From Pyrinomonas methylaliphatogenes (lineage in GTDB: Bacteria > Acidobacteriota > Blastocatellia > Pyrinomonadales > Pyrinomonadaceae): a stretch of DNA of 55,952 bases. Under the pieces are notes generated by a model. The model searched no databases and was not told the origin of the DNA. It saw only the letters and a program-made list of their open reading frames with translations. A program made the position numbers and the translations under genes. Shown one piece after another: positions 9,122-18,954 of this stretch (positions within the stretch are counted from its first letter, which is position 1; each line of letters opens with the position of its first letter). The stretch covers positions 1 to 55,952 of the forward strand of contig NZ_CBXV010000009.1 in NCBI RefSeq assembly GCF_000820845.2, in the 5' to 3' direction.

Positions 9122-11458
9122 TCACACGCTCGGCGTCCCGGTCCGGCCCGCGAGGCTGGCGACGACGGCGATCAGCTCGGAGGGATCGACCGGCTTCGGG
9201 ATATGGGCTTGGAATCCGGCGAGCAAAGCGCGTTTGCGATCTTCCGAACCGGCGTAAGCGGTCAATGCTGCGGCTGGGATGTTTCCGCCACGTTCGCGTG
9301 GGAGCGCGCGCACCTTGCGTATCAACGCATATCCATCTTCGCGCGGCATGCCGATATCCGAGATGATCACGTCCGGAGTCGCGCTTTCGATCGCCGCCAG
9401 AGCTTCCTGCGCCGAAGAGACGGCGATCACCTCGGCGCCGTGCCGTTCGAGCGCGACGGCGAGCAACTGACGCGCGTCCGCCTCATCTTCGACGACGAGC
9501 ACGCGAAGCCCGTCGAGCGCTGGCGTGACGACCGAAGATGGGCCGCTAGGCGCGTATCTCGTCTCTTTATCGCTCGCCTCGCGGTGCATGATCATGATCG
9601 GCAGTTGGACCGTAAAGGTCGCGCCTTGTCCTTCGCCGGGGCTGTCAACGCGCACCGTCCCGCCGTGCAATTCGACCAAGTGGCGGACGATCGCTAAACC
9701 CAATCCGAGTCCGCCATGCGCTCTCGCCGTCGTCGCATCGGCTTGACGGAAGCGGTCGAAGACGAAAGGCAAAAAATCAGGTTTGATCCCTTGTCCGGTA
9801 TCGCTGACGGCGATTTCGACGTGGGAATCGACGCGTTCGAGGCGAACTTGAATGCTTCCGCCTTTGGGCGTGAATTTGATGGCGTTCGAGAGCAGATTCC
9901 AGAGAACCTGCTGAAGGCGCGCCGGGTCACCTAAAACCGGGCCAGCGAGCGGATCGAGCACCACTTGGAGTCGAAGCGCTTTGGCTTCAGCGGCTGGACG
10001 CACTGAGGCGATCGTCGCTTCGATGACCGAGGCGAGATCGACGGGGCGTGCATCGAGTCGCAGTTTGCCCGTGATGATGCGCGAGATGTCCATCAGATCT
10101 TCGATCAGTTGGGATTGGGCGCGGGCGTTGCGTTCGATCGTTTCGAGCGCTTCCCTCGTCGTCGCCTCATCGAGCGCGCCGGTCAAAAGCATGCGCGACC
10201 AGCCGAGGATGGCGGTCAACGGCGTCCGCAGTTCGTGCGAAAGGGTCGCCAGAAATTCATCTTTCAATCTGTTGGCGGTGCGCAGCTCTTCTTCGATCCG
10301 TTTGATCTCGGTGATATCTTGGCAGATGATGATGGCGGTCGCCGGATGGCCGTGCATGCTGGGCAGTATATCGGCGTAGATCAGGAGCGAGCGTTTGCCA
10401 TATGGCGTGTGCCAATCCATCTGGAATCCTTCCAATCGCTCGCCGCGCGCGACCCGCGCGCCCGGTAGTTCATCTGCGGGGATGCGTTGCCCTCGCGCAT
10501 CGGTGCATGGATATCGAAGGTAGTGCGCGTCGGCGTGACCATCTCTAGAGATATTGTTGCCGCTCATCTCGTCGGCGGCGCGATTGGCGAAGAGGACGCG
10601 CGCCGAATTCGGTTCGACGAGCAGGATGGGGATGGGAGCGAGGTTGAGCAGGTATTCGAGCCATCTGCGCTGATTGGCCAGCGCCTCTTCTACTCTCTTC
10701 CGCTCGGTGATATCGCGGGCGATCTTCGAAATGCCGATGATGCGACCCTTCTCGTCTTTGACCGGCGAGACGGTGAGCGAGACGTTGACGAGCGCGCCGT
10801 CTTTGCGCAAGCGCGCGGTCTCGTAATGCTCTATGTGCTCGCCGCGTTTGATGCGGAGCGTGAACTCCGCCGCCTCGTCTTTCCGATCCAGCGGAAGCAG
10901 TCGCGTGATGTGCTGGCCGACGATCTCGTTCGCCGCATAGCCGTACAGCCTTTCGGCGCTCGAATTCCAACTGACGATCGTCCCATCGAGATCGATGCTG
11001 ATGATCGCATCGTCGGAGCTTTCGATGATCGAGGCTAGCTGAAAGAGCTTCGCTTCCGCGCGTTTGCGCTCGGTTATATCTTGAAAGGCGATGATCGCGC
11101 CGGCGACCCGTCCCTCTTTGACGATCGGGGTTGAGGAACAGAGGACGGGAAATAGGCTGCCATCCTTACGCGCGAAAGCGTCTTCGTGATTATGCAATGT
11201 CTTGCCCGAGCGCATGACTTCGAGGAGCGGGCAATCCTCTTCGGCGATGGGGCTGCCATCAGCGCGTTTGTAGTGTATGAGCTCGTGCGCGCACTTCCCG
11301 ATGAGTTCATCTCTGGACCAGCCGAGCATCCGCTCAGCCGCCGGGTTGATGAAGACGATCTTCCCCGTAGCGTCCGTCGCGTAAAGCCCTTCCGCCGTGT
11401 GGTTGATGATCGCGCTGATGAGATCTAGCTGTTGCAGATTTTCGCAATCGAGATTCAT
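9122..11458 (-). CDS. Multi-PAS hybrid sensor histidine kinase with receiver domain
   Basis: A 778-residue cytoplasmic kinase with no transmembrane segment. Order: three PAS domains (about 10-125, 135-250 and 265-385; each of the first two followed by ...DITERKR), a HisKA domain with the phospho-accepting His in LSHELRTPL (about 407), a HATPase_c domain with NLLSNAIKF, DTGQGI and GGLGLGLAI, and a C-terminal receiver domain whose phosphorylated Asp is in ISDIGMP (about 700) and whose signature Lys is in HIPKPVD. It senses a soluble or redox/light-type signal through PAS and passes phosphate within itself or to a histidine phosphotransferase. It is the last gene of the FHA-kinase operon, 30 bp after the second FHA gene, which hints at cross-talk between two-component and Ser/Thr signalling. 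ATG at 11458 was preferred to an in-frame GTG at 11482. Confidence 0.93.
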   Translation of the reverse strand: MNLDCENLQQLDLISAIINHTAEGLYATDATGKIVFINPAAERMLGWSRDELIGKCAHELIHYKRADGSPIAEEDCPLLEVMRSGKTLHNHEDAFARKDGSLFPVLCSSTPIVKEGRVAGAIIAFQDITERKRAEAKLFQLASIIESSDDAIISIDLDGTIVSWNSSAERLYGYAANEIVGQHITRLLPLDRKDEAAEFTLRIKRGEHIEHYETARLRKDGALVNVSLTVSPVKDEKGRIIGISKIARDITERKRVEEALANQRRWLEYLLNLAPIPILLVEPNSARVLFANRAADEMSGNNISRDGHADAHYLRYPCTDARGQRIPADELPGARVARGERLEGFQMDWHTPYGKRSLLIYADILPSMHGHPATAIIICQDITEIKRIEEELRTANRLKDEFLATLSHELRTPLTAILGWSRMLLTGALDEATTREALETIERNARAQSQLIEDLMDISRIITGKLRLDARPVDLASVIEATIASVRPAAEAKALRLQVVLDPLAGPVLGDPARLQQVLWNLLSNAIKFTPKGGSIQVRLERVDSHVEIAVSDTGQGIKPDFLPFVFDRFRQADATTARAHGGLGLGLAIVRHLVELHGGTVRVDSPGEGQGATFTVQLPIMIMHREASDKETRYAPSGPSSVVTPALDGLRVLVVEDEADARQLLAVALERHGAEVIAVSSAQEALAAIESATPDVIISDIGMPREDGYALIRKVRALPRERGGNIPAAALTAYAGSEDRKRALLAGFQAHIPKPVDPSELIAVVASLAGRTGTPSV

Positions 11459-11488
11459 GATCGACCTGCGCCGATGCGCCACTTGAAT

Positions 11489-12349
11489 TTACGGCTCTTG
11501 GCGGTGAGCCTCGAAGTCTTTCGGTTTGATGATCAAGGTGAAGCTGCAGATCTCGATCTTCTCATCGGGCGATATGGCCGTCGGCTCTTCGCGCGGGATC
11601 TCGCGCCCGTTGACGAGGGTCGGATTACGCCCTTTCGCCGTGAGCCAGAAGCGCCCTTGATCGTCGCGCGACAGGATGGCATGTAAGCGACTCACTTCCG
11701 GATCGCCCGTGATCGGCAGATCGACCGCGATGGAGCGCGATCCGCGTCCGATGCTGATCTCCGCCTTGGTGATCGGGACGATCGCTTGACGTATGCCGTT
11801 TCGCCAGATCTCGATCGAATAGAGCTCGATCGGGCGTGGGCGCACGATGGTGGTCTCGCTCTCTGAGCTGCCGAGGTCGCTCTGAAAGCTTTCAGTCTGT
11901 GCGATTTGTTGACGCGGCAGAACGGTCGTCCTGCCAGCTTCGGTCTCGTCCCAGATCGGTTGCACGCGGAATTCGCCCTTGTTGAGCGTCCCGTCGACGC
12001 GCAGTTCCACGACGAACGAGCGAGTCGCGAGCTGCGTTCGTCCGCTCAATTCCCGTGCGCGTTCGGCTAGGATGTGACGCAAGCCCTGTTCGAGTCCGCG
12101 CCGTTTATCTCCGCGCCACTCCTTGTCGTCTTCGTTGCTCAGATAGACGATGTACTCGCGCGGCAGATAGGTCGGGCCGCCCGGAGGCGTGAACATCTCG
12201 CGCTGCATCACCGCCTCAACTTCGCGCGCGATGCGGATGAGGAACTCTTCCCAAATGCGCTGCGGGCGTTTCCGTTCATCCAACTCCGCCAACGAATCAT
12301 CCAGATCCGCGCCGTCGATCCAACGTCGAATAGATTCGAGCAAGCCCAT
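11489..12349 (-). CDS. FHA-domain protein with DUF3662-like N-terminus (FhaA-type), second copy
   Basis: A 286-residue cytoplasmic protein. The ATG at 12349 is preceded by GGGAGGG at ideal spacing. The N-terminal half (about 1-135, starting LLESIRRWIDGADLDDSL) resembles the DUF3662 domain of mycobacterial FhaA. The C-terminal third (about 185-280) is a forkhead-associated domain: ISIGRGSRS, EVSRLHAIL and NPTLVNGREI hold the Arg, Ser-x-x-His and Asn that bind phosphothreonine. The middle is Thr/Ser-rich (VLPRQQ...SETTIVRP) and contains possible phosphorylation sites; ETTIVRP resembles the pTQ/pT motifs used for FHA docking. It lies 16 bp downstream of the Ser/Thr kinase gene, its likely writer. 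Confidence 0.88.
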   Translation of the reverse strand: MGLLESIRRWIDGADLDDSLAELDERKRPQRIWEEFLIRIAREVEAVMQREMFTPPGGPTYLPREYIVYLSNEDDKEWRGDKRRGLEQGLRHILAERARELSGRTQLATRSFVVELRVDGTLNKGEFRVQPIWDETEAGRTTVLPRQQIAQTESFQSDLGSSESETTIVRPRPIELYSIEIWRNGIRQAIVPITKAEISIGRGSRSIAVDLPITGDPEVSRLHAILSRDDQGRFWLTAKGRNPTLVNGREIPREEPTAISPDEKIEICSFTLIIKPKDFEAHRQEP

Positions 12350-12365
12350 GATTTTCCCTCCCAAC

Positions 12366-13835
12366 TCATTTCGGCTGGAGATAATTGCCGTTGACCCATC
12401 CGCGATCCGCCGATGTCGGGTCCTCTTTCGGGCGACCGTGCTGGAGGATGATCACTTCGACCCAATTGTTCTTCGCATCGAGCACGCGCACGAGCGATCC
12501 GCGTTCGGCAAGTCCGACGCGCGGATAGCTCGCGCCTGGACCAGAACGCAGATTGATGTCGGTCGTCGCGACGAGCTCTTGTCCGATGGACGACCTGCTT
12601 TCGGCTCCGGCGGCGAGGCGCGCTTGCCGCCATTGACTCACGTAGCTGTGCGTCGCGAAGAGCAGAGCGACGAACAAAGCGGAGAAGAGCAAGCTAATGG
12701 TCCAGTTGAGAACGCGCCGCCGAAGATTCCGTCCGATCGGTTGAAGATCTGTCTCATCGACCTGCGCTCCCGCCAGTGCCTGCACCCTTTGTGGGCGCGA
12801 GCTTGTCTGCGCGGCTACGGGGACGACGATGCGCGACGGATGAGCGTATCGTTTGAGCTCCTTTTCTCCTTCATCCAAAGCGGGAGCGGCAATGACCGTC
12901 CGCTCATCGGCAAGCAATCTCGTCGGCGCGTTCTCATCGGCCATTCGAACGGCAGCCTGTAGTTCTTGCCAAAATTCGGTGACCGATTGATAGCGCTCCC
13001 CGGGATCGGTTTGCGTCGCGCGTTCGAGGACGCGCAACACGTCTGCGGCCCACGCTTCATCGGCGATGTTTTCGGGGAGTTTGGTGATCGGGCGGCGCGA
13101 GAATTCGCGCGGGGCGCGGCCTGTTATCAGCATGAAGGTCGTCTTCGCCAGCGAGTAGACATCGGCTGCCGGAGTCAGATGATCGCGGTTCGCGCGCGCG
13201 AGCGCATCGAGAAGCGTCGTCTCGCCGTTCGGATTATGTTCCGGCGCCGCGTAGATCTCCGTTCCGACCTTCGTGATGGCGCCCTCTTGCATCTCTATGA
13301 GCTTGATCTTCGCGACGCCGAAGTCGGCGATCTTCACCGTTCGTCGGTCTTCGGTCAACAGCAGGTTGTGCGGTTTGATGTCGCGATGGATGACGCCGCG
13401 GGAATGCGCGTGGGCTAAGCCGCGGCAGATCTGTTCGAGATAGAAGAGCGCGTCTTCGATCGGGAGCGGGCGCTTGTTGCAAAGCTTGGCGAGATCGCCG
13501 CCGGGCAGATATTCCAAGACGAGATAGTGGAAGAGATGGCCTTCGAGATCGAGCGCCACCCCGTGGCCCAGACGGCTGATGATGTTCGGATGGCGGACGC
13601 GATCGAGCGCTTCCGCTTCGTTTCGGAAATTCTCGATCAGCGTCCGTTCGAGTTCGGGATCGGGCTCGCCTTGCAGATGGGTGTTCAACGCTTTGATGAC
13701 GACCTTGGGCGGAAGATCGCCATTCGTGCGGACCACGCGCGCGACGAAGATCTCGGCATAGCTTCCACGCCCTAAGCATTCTAGGATGTCGAAGCGATCA
13801 TCGAGCCGACAATTTTCCAGCTTCAGTTCGCTCAT
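12366..13835 (-). CDS. Membrane Ser/Thr protein kinase with extracytoplasmic SH3b domain
   Basis: A 489-residue PknB-like kinase. Residues about 10-285 form the kinase domain: Gly-rich loop LGRGSYAEIF, ATP-binding Lys in VVIKALN, catalytic loop HRDIKPHN, and DFGVAK. A linker with TRLLADERTVI follows; its threonines are candidate autophosphorylation/FHA-docking sites. A single transmembrane helix (WTISLLFSALFVALLFA) leads to a C-terminal bacterial SH3 domain (INLRSGPGASYPRVG ... WVNGNYLQ). PknB of actinobacteria carries PASTA repeats outside; here an SH3b domain occupies that place and could sense peptidoglycan. It is 12 bp downstream of the PP2C phosphatase gene, its likely eraser, and upstream of an FHA reader. 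Confidence 0.93.
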   Translation of the reverse strand: MSELKLENCRLDDRFDILECLGRGSYAEIFVARVVRTNGDLPPKVVIKALNTHLQGEPDPELERTLIENFRNEAEALDRVRHPNIISRLGHGVALDLEGHLFHYLVLEYLPGGDLAKLCNKRPLPIEDALFYLEQICRGLAHAHSRGVIHRDIKPHNLLLTEDRRTVKIADFGVAKIKLIEMQEGAITKVGTEIYAAPEHNPNGETTLLDALARANRDHLTPAADVYSLAKTTFMLITGRAPREFSRRPITKLPENIADEAWAADVLRVLERATQTDPGERYQSVTEFWQELQAAVRMADENAPTRLLADERTVIAAPALDEGEKELKRYAHPSRIVVPVAAQTSSRPQRVQALAGAQVDETDLQPIGRNLRRRVLNWTISLLFSALFVALLFATHSYVSQWRQARLAAGAESRSSIGQELVATTDINLRSGPGASYPRVGLAERGSLVRVLDAKNNWVEVIILQHGRPKEDPTSADRGWVNGNYLQPK

Positions 13836-13847
13836 CTTCCCATCCCC

Positions 13848-15272
13848 TCATGGCGAGGCGGTCGGCGCTTCAAAGCGGTCTAACTCGTTCGCTCTCTGTA
13901 GAGCCTGCTCGATGGCGCGCGAAGCTTCTTCGATCGCTTTCGAATCGCGCGAGCGAAGGGCCGCGGCGGCGGTCAATAGACGCGCTTCTATCTCCAGCGA
14001 ATGATCGCGCGCGCCCCTCCTTTCTTCAAGAAGCGCGATCGCGCGGCGGAAAGCCTCCATGGCTTGGGCTTGATCGCCGGAGAGCAGCGCCGCGCGTCCG
14101 AAAAGATAGAGGAACTCAGGATCGTTAGATGCGAGCGGCTGCCCATCGGTCGCTTGGGTCATGCGCGCGAGCGCCGCGCGCGGCGCGCGATCGACTTCGC
14201 GCGTCAGGCGCTCATATTCGACCGCCGCGGCATCCCCGGGCGCTGCATCAGGCGTCGGATTGGCCCACCGATCGTATCTCATTCCGGCATAAAAGGCAGC
14301 GGCGGCCATCGAGCCTAGAACGAGCAACAAGATCATCGAGCGCGCCGCCTTGCTCAATGCGCCGATCCTTTTCCTCTCGATACGAAGTTCGCTCGCCTGA
14401 AGGTTAGCGCGCGCTCCTTCTGTTTCGCCCCGGTCGTCGGCGAGGGGGACGGCGATGGTGCTGATGCGCGGGCGTTGATCGGGTCGCGCAAGCTCTTCTG
14501 TGCGCCCCGGATGATCGATTGTTCGCCCCGGGCGAGCGCGCCTTTCGCCGAAGCGCACGATGACGGCTGTGAGATTATCTTCCGCGCCGCGTTCATAGCA
14601 GAGTCGCTTCAGCTCATCGCAGGTCGTTTGAAGATCGCCAGCGCGCGCGAGCAGTTCGTGAAGTTCGTCGTCCGAAATGTGGCGCGTGATGCCATCCGAG
14701 CAGAGCAGGAAAGTCGTCCCCTCTTCGACTTCGATGGTTTTGGTATCGACTTCGACGAGCGTCTCGGCGCCGAGCGCGCGGTTGATCACGTTACGAGCAG
14801 GATGGGCGGCGGCCTCTTCAGCCGTCATCCGTCCGGCGCGCACTTCGTCTTCGACGATGGTGTGATCTTCGGTCTCGCGCCGAAGCTCACCCTTCGGCGT
14901 GAGGCGGTAGAGGCGTGAATCGCCGACATGCCCGATCGTCGCGCGCTGATCGTCGAGATGAAGGGCGACGATGGTCGTCGCCATCATGTCGATCTTCGAG
15001 TTCTCCGCCGAGAGGCGGTAGATGCGATCGTTCGCGCGCTGGATGGCGATCTCCATCAGATCTTCCGCGTCTTCATCGGGGCGTTTGTCGCGGAAGGCTT
15101 CGACGACCGTTTCGACCGCGATGCGCGAAGCGACTTCGCCCGATTGTGCGCCGCCGACTCCATCGGCGACGGCGAAGATGCGGTGCGCCATGTCGATGAG
15201 GAAGCTATCTTCGTTGACCGGACGCTTTTCGCTCAGGCCGCGATCGGTGATCGCGGCTGCCTCTAGGCGCAT
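13848..15272 (-). CDS. PP2C-type Ser/Thr protein phosphatase (PstP-like) with membrane anchor and TPR-like tail
   Basis: A 474-residue protein. ATG at 15272 has GAGAGG just upstream and is preferred to the ATG at 15290. Residues about 1-245 are a PPM/PP2C phosphatase: NEDSFLID, VADGVGGAQSGE, TTIVALHL, GHVGDSRLYR, LLCSDGIT and AEDNLTAVIV supply the metal-binding aspartates. One transmembrane helix (about 325-345) follows and the remainder is helical with alanine-rich TPR-like pairs, predicted outside the cytoplasm. It removes phosphate from Ser/Thr on the kinase and its substrates. The gene is placed between the RodA/FtsW gene (14 bp gap) and the kinase gene (12 bp), the same functional set as pstP in mycobacteria. 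Confidence 0.92.
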   Translation of the reverse strand: MRLEAAAITDRGLSEKRPVNEDSFLIDMAHRIFAVADGVGGAQSGEVASRIAVETVVEAFRDKRPDEDAEDLMEIAIQRANDRIYRLSAENSKIDMMATTIVALHLDDQRATIGHVGDSRLYRLTPKGELRRETEDHTIVEDEVRAGRMTAEEAAAHPARNVINRALGAETLVEVDTKTIEVEEGTTFLLCSDGITRHISDDELHELLARAGDLQTTCDELKRLCYERGAEDNLTAVIVRFGERRARPGRTIDHPGRTEELARPDQRPRISTIAVPLADDRGETEGARANLQASELRIERKRIGALSKAARSMILLLVLGSMAAAAFYAGMRYDRWANPTPDAAPGDAAAVEYERLTREVDRAPRAALARMTQATDGQPLASNDPEFLYLFGRAALLSGDQAQAMEAFRRAIALLEERRGARDHSLEIEARLLTAAAALRSRDSKAIEEASRAIEQALQRANELDRFEAPTASP

Positions 15273-15286
15273 TGTCGCCTCTCTCT

Positions 15287-16972
15287 TCATTGGACCGCCT
15301 CCAACACGGAAGGCTTTTCGCGCTTGACGAGGCGAGGCAGCGTCGCCGCTTCGCGCGCGTTGCGGTGCGAAAAGGCCATCAACATGCCGAGCATAGCGAA
15401 ACTCGTGATCAAGCTGAAGCCGCCGTGGCTAACGAAAGGCAGCGTGATCCCGGTCATCGGCAGCGCGCGCGTGATCCCGCCGATGTTGACGATCGCTTGC
15501 AGCCCGATGAAGGCGGTCAATCCGGCGGCGCTGAGCTTGGTGAACATGTCGCGCGCTTCAGCCGCCGTCCTGATCCCGGCGCTGACCAACACGAAGAGCA
15601 GGAGCAGGACGATGGCCCCGCCGATCAAGCCCAATTCTTCGCCGATCGCGGCGTAAATGTAGTCCGAATCGGCTACTGGGATCACTTCCGGGAAGCCCAA
15701 ACCGAGGCCGCGTCCCGTCGCGCGCCCCGATGCGATGCCGAATAACGCTTGTGAGGGTTGGAAGGCGAGCCGGTCAAACCAAACGTCAACGTTCACCGCG
15801 CGCCGCATCATCGGACTCTGTGCGGCCAGTTCGCGCATGCGCGGATCTTCCGCGAGCGCCTCTTGATAGTCCCGCTGCCACCAAGGTGTCTCTGGCGATG
15901 GCGGATCGAACCCATCGAGCCACAGATGAAATCGTTGTTTGATGCGATCCGGCAGCACGGCTTGCACCGGCTGGGCCAGCGTTGGAAGTAACGGCACGCT
16001 CTCTTGCACGTCGCGCGGCAGCGCGCCGACGACAAGGATCGCGATCGCCAAGACGACGGAGCCGACCAACGCGAGCGCTTGTGGCCACCGGCGCACGGCG
16101 ATCAGATAGAGCGTCGCGTAGACTCCGCTGAAGACGAGCATCTGCCCGAAATCTTTAAGGGCGAAGAACGGGATGAATGGGATCAGGGCCATCACGATGA
16201 GCGGAATGACATCGCGCGCGCGCGGCAAGCCCCAGTAAGTCTGGGCCAGATTCCGATAGTAGGCTGACAGTATCCCGGCGAAGCCGATGAGGAAGGGGAT
16301 CTTCGCTGGTTCCCACGGCGTCATTTTGCCCAGCGCTTTGCCCGCTTTCGATGTCGCGATGGCGGCGGCGAGCGGGATGAGTGTCAGCAGCACGATCGAG
16401 AAGCTGTTCCGCTGCGCCCACGCGAGAACGCGCTCATCGACGAACAACCGATAGGCGATGGCGAAAGCGAGGAAAGCGAGGAGCGGAACCCAAGTGTAGC
16501 TCGAGGTGAGCACGTCAACTGCCGTGATGTCCGACCGGCGCACCGGGCGCGAGATGATCTGCTCTTCGGTGACGTCGGGCGGAAGGCCGAGCATCATCTT
16601 CTTCTCGGCATCATAGAAGTGAGCGATGTAGCGTTCGCGCATCGTCTGCATCTTCTGCGCCCGCGCTTCCGCTTTGTTATGCGCGCCGTATTCGGGATCG
16701 CTGTAGAGCCTATACTGGACCACCATGCCGATGGCAAACAGAGCGATCGCCGCCGTGTAGAGCGCCCACTGCCCGGCGTAACGCATGGCGCGCGAAAGCC
16801 ACAGGAGCAGGACGCCGAGCGGCACGAAGAGCAGAAGGTCGCGCACGCCGCTCGCCACCGATGGCGCATATCCGCGCAGCAACGCCGCGCGATAGACGGC
16901 GAGGTATCCGAGCGACTCGAGTGCCGCGATCAGCAGGATGATTATCAAGTGTGAAGATGCACGGTTCTTCAT
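15287..16972 (-). CDS. FtsW/RodA family peptidoglycan polymerase (SEDS)
   Basis: A 561-residue integral membrane protein. The ATG at 16972 follows a GAGG ribosome site; the frame is open far upstream but that extension is an arginine-rich shadow of the neighbouring gene. At least ten hydrophobic helices are visible. The C-terminal half has the SEDS features: QPSQALFGIASG, GRGLGLG, EELGLIGG, GLQAIVNIGG and LPFVSHGGFSL. SEDS proteins polymerise lipid II into glycan strands and work with a class B penicillin-binding protein, which is the gene just upstream (62-bp gap). Long hydrophilic loops (about 95-160 and 340-400) make it larger than Escherichia coli RodA. Whether it serves elongation or division cannot be decided here; the operon type favours RodA. 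Confidence 0.93.
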   Translation of the reverse strand: MKNRASSHLIIILLIAALESLGYLAVYRAALLRGYAPSVASGVRDLLLFVPLGVLLLWLSRAMRYAGQWALYTAAIALFAIGMVVQYRLYSDPEYGAHNKAEARAQKMQTMRERYIAHFYDAEKKMMLGLPPDVTEEQIISRPVRRSDITAVDVLTSSYTWVPLLAFLAFAIAYRLFVDERVLAWAQRNSFSIVLLTLIPLAAAIATSKAGKALGKMTPWEPAKIPFLIGFAGILSAYYRNLAQTYWGLPRARDVIPLIVMALIPFIPFFALKDFGQMLVFSGVYATLYLIAVRRWPQALALVGSVVLAIAILVVGALPRDVQESVPLLPTLAQPVQAVLPDRIKQRFHLWLDGFDPPSPETPWWQRDYQEALAEDPRMRELAAQSPMMRRAVNVDVWFDRLAFQPSQALFGIASGRATGRGLGLGFPEVIPVADSDYIYAAIGEELGLIGGAIVLLLLFVLVSAGIRTAAEARDMFTKLSAAGLTAFIGLQAIVNIGGITRALPMTGITLPFVSHGGFSLITSFAMLGMLMAFSHRNAREAATLPRLVKREKPSVLEAVQ

Positions 16973-17034
16973 CTTCGTGATCCTCAGGCTCAAGCATGGC
17001 CCGCGGCGCGCCTCATCCGATCGCTTCGCGCGCT

Positions 17035-18903
17035 TCAGCGCGCAGCGGCCCTCTTGCCGCTTCTCGCCCTTCTGTTCGCGCCGGATTGAGCGTCGCTTTG
17101 CGGCAACGGCCCGAGCAGGCCCAAATCTCGCGCTTTGGCGACGAGCGCGGCGGCCACCGGGGCCGCGGCGCGCGCGCCATAGCCGCCGCCTTCGACGATG
17201 ACAGCCATCGCGATCTGCGGGCGTTCGAGCGGCGCGATGCACAGGAACCAGCTATCGATCCGCTTCTCGGGCGAGATCAGCACCTGTTCGTATTCGCGGA
17301 TGATGCGCCCCGTGCGGTCGCGCTCGTACTTTTTGACGGTCACGGGTTCGCCCGTCTTCGGATCGTAAACCGGAACGTCTTTCTGCGCGGTGCCGGTCTT
17401 GCCACCCGTGGTGATGCCCGCAGCGGTGAGCGCAGCGAAGACACGGCGCGCCGTTCCTTCTGCGCCCATGGTCACGCGCCCCATGATCGCGCGCATCTCG
17501 GCGGCTTGTTGTGGCGCGACGACCTGCGCGAAGGTTTCCGGTGGCCGGTCCAGTTCTATTTTCGGTTTCATCAGCTTGCCTTCCAGATTAGCGATCGCCG
17601 AAGCGGCGAGCGCCATCGCAAAAGGCGTCATCTGCCCGGCGTAGCCTTGGCCGAAGCCGATGAGCGCTAGATCATATGGGCGCATCCGATCGGCAGCGAC
17701 GATGGTCGCTTCGCGCGGCGCTAGCGCGCGCGCGATTGCCGAAGAGCTCGCGTTCCAGATCTCGGGCTGCTTTCGCCCGCGCAACGCATCATCAGGATTG
17801 TCGTAAACGCCTATGCCGAGCGCGCGCGCCGCTTCGCGGATCCTTTGCGGGCCGAGTTTTACGGCTAATTGGGCGAAGTACTGATTGCAAGAGACCTCGT
17901 AAGCGCGGGCTAAATTCAACCGCCCGTGTACCTCGGCGGGGCCGCCGTCATCGTAGATCGGTCGCGCCCCGGGTTGCGCGTAATAGCCGTTGCTGCTACA
18001 GACAAACTCGGCATCTTGCATCCCGGCGCGATATGCCGCGAGCATGATGATCGTTTTGAAGGTCGAGCCGGGGATGTAATAGAAGCTGAGCGCGCGATTG
18101 ACCAGCGGACTATCGCGCTTGTCGGCGTCCAACCTGATCCACGTCGCTTCGTCTTGCGCGTCCTTGACGCTATATGAAGGGTTGCTGTACATGGCGAGCA
18201 CTTCGCCGGTTTGCGGATTGAGGATGACGACCGCGCCGTGGCGCCCGCGCAGTTGCTCGACAACCGCTTTTTGCAGTTCGCGGTCGATAGTCAAACGAAC
18301 GTCGAGCGTCGCCGGTTGGCGCAGGTTGCGCTCGAGCGCCACATCTATCGCTTCCGGAAGCGCTCCGCTTTCGACGCCGAAGAGCGCTCGTTCCAATCCG
18401 GGATCGCCTCGGTCGGTGCCGAGCAGGTGGACCGTCGCTTGGTCCAGCGGATACTCGCGCACGATCTGGCCGCGTTCGTCGCGCCGGTAAAGCGCCAGCG
18501 CGCGTTCGAGCTGTCCCGTGCGATCCAAGATCCATCCGCGCAGGGTCGATTCAGCCAGTCGCCTGTTGCGCAGGTCTTTGTAACTGAGCGCTTGAAACTT
18601 TTCGTCTTTCTCCGCAGCGTAAAGGGCCCAGTAGATGTGGAAACCGAAAACGGTTAACATCAGCGATACGAAAGCCAGCCGAAAGGCATAGACGCTGCGA
18701 TTAGTCGCCGTCGCGCTCAAACGCTTGCGAACTTCATCGGGCAGATCTTCGGGAGCGATGGCGGTGAGCGGATCGCGCGTTCGCTTCGTGCGCCGTGCGA
18801 GCGCCAACAAAAGAAGTAACGCCACGAACGCCAAACCGCCAGCGTAGATCAGGCTCAAAATGGCCGGCCATCTTTCCGGTATGAACAGAAGGAGCGGATT
18901 CAT
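17035..18903 (-). CDS. Class B penicillin-binding protein (PbpA-like transpeptidase)
   Basis: A 622-residue peptidoglycan transpeptidase. Two hydrophobic segments occur near the N-terminus (about 5-38 and 70-95). The pedestal region follows (TLRGWILDRTGQLERAL), then the transpeptidase domain with the active-site Ser in GSTFK (about residue 280), the SxN motif as SCNQY and the KTG motif in TGGKTGTAQ (about 503). It cross-links strands made by the SEDS polymerase encoded next to it. The start is uncertain: ATG 18903 has GAGG directly against it, and an in-frame GTG at 18942 is possible. Mycobacterial PbpA, in an equivalent operon, is a substrate of PknB, which suggests control by the kinase encoded downstream. 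Confidence 0.93.
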   Translation of the reverse strand: MNPLLLFIPERWPAILSLIYAGGLAFVALLLLLALARRTKRTRDPLTAIAPEDLPDEVRKRLSATATNRSVYAFRLAFVSLMLTVFGFHIYWALYAAEKDEKFQALSYKDLRNRRLAESTLRGWILDRTGQLERALALYRRDERGQIVREYPLDQATVHLLGTDRGDPGLERALFGVESGALPEAIDVALERNLRQPATLDVRLTIDRELQKAVVEQLRGRHGAVVILNPQTGEVLAMYSNPSYSVKDAQDEATWIRLDADKRDSPLVNRALSFYYIPGSTFKTIIMLAAYRAGMQDAEFVCSSNGYYAQPGARPIYDDGGPAEVHGRLNLARAYEVSCNQYFAQLAVKLGPQRIREAARALGIGVYDNPDDALRGRKQPEIWNASSSAIARALAPREATIVAADRMRPYDLALIGFGQGYAGQMTPFAMALAASAIANLEGKLMKPKIELDRPPETFAQVVAPQQAAEMRAIMGRVTMGAEGTARRVFAALTAAGITTGGKTGTAQKDVPVYDPKTGEPVTVKKYERDRTGRIIREYEQVLISPEKRIDSWFLCIAPLERPQIAMAVIVEGGGYGARAAAPVAAALVAKARDLGLLGPLPQSDAQSGANRRARSGKRAAAR

Positions 18904-18954
18904 CCTCGATGAAAAACGTCGGAAGCGGTCGGCAGCTGCCACCGAACGCTGGTT

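Noticed and set aside
16973-17242. 90-residue N-terminal extension of the RodA/FtsW frame
   Set aside because: The extension overlaps the end of the PBP gene, is almost all Arg/Ala/Gly and lacks a start signal; the ATG at 16972 has a ribosome site and begins at a membrane helix.
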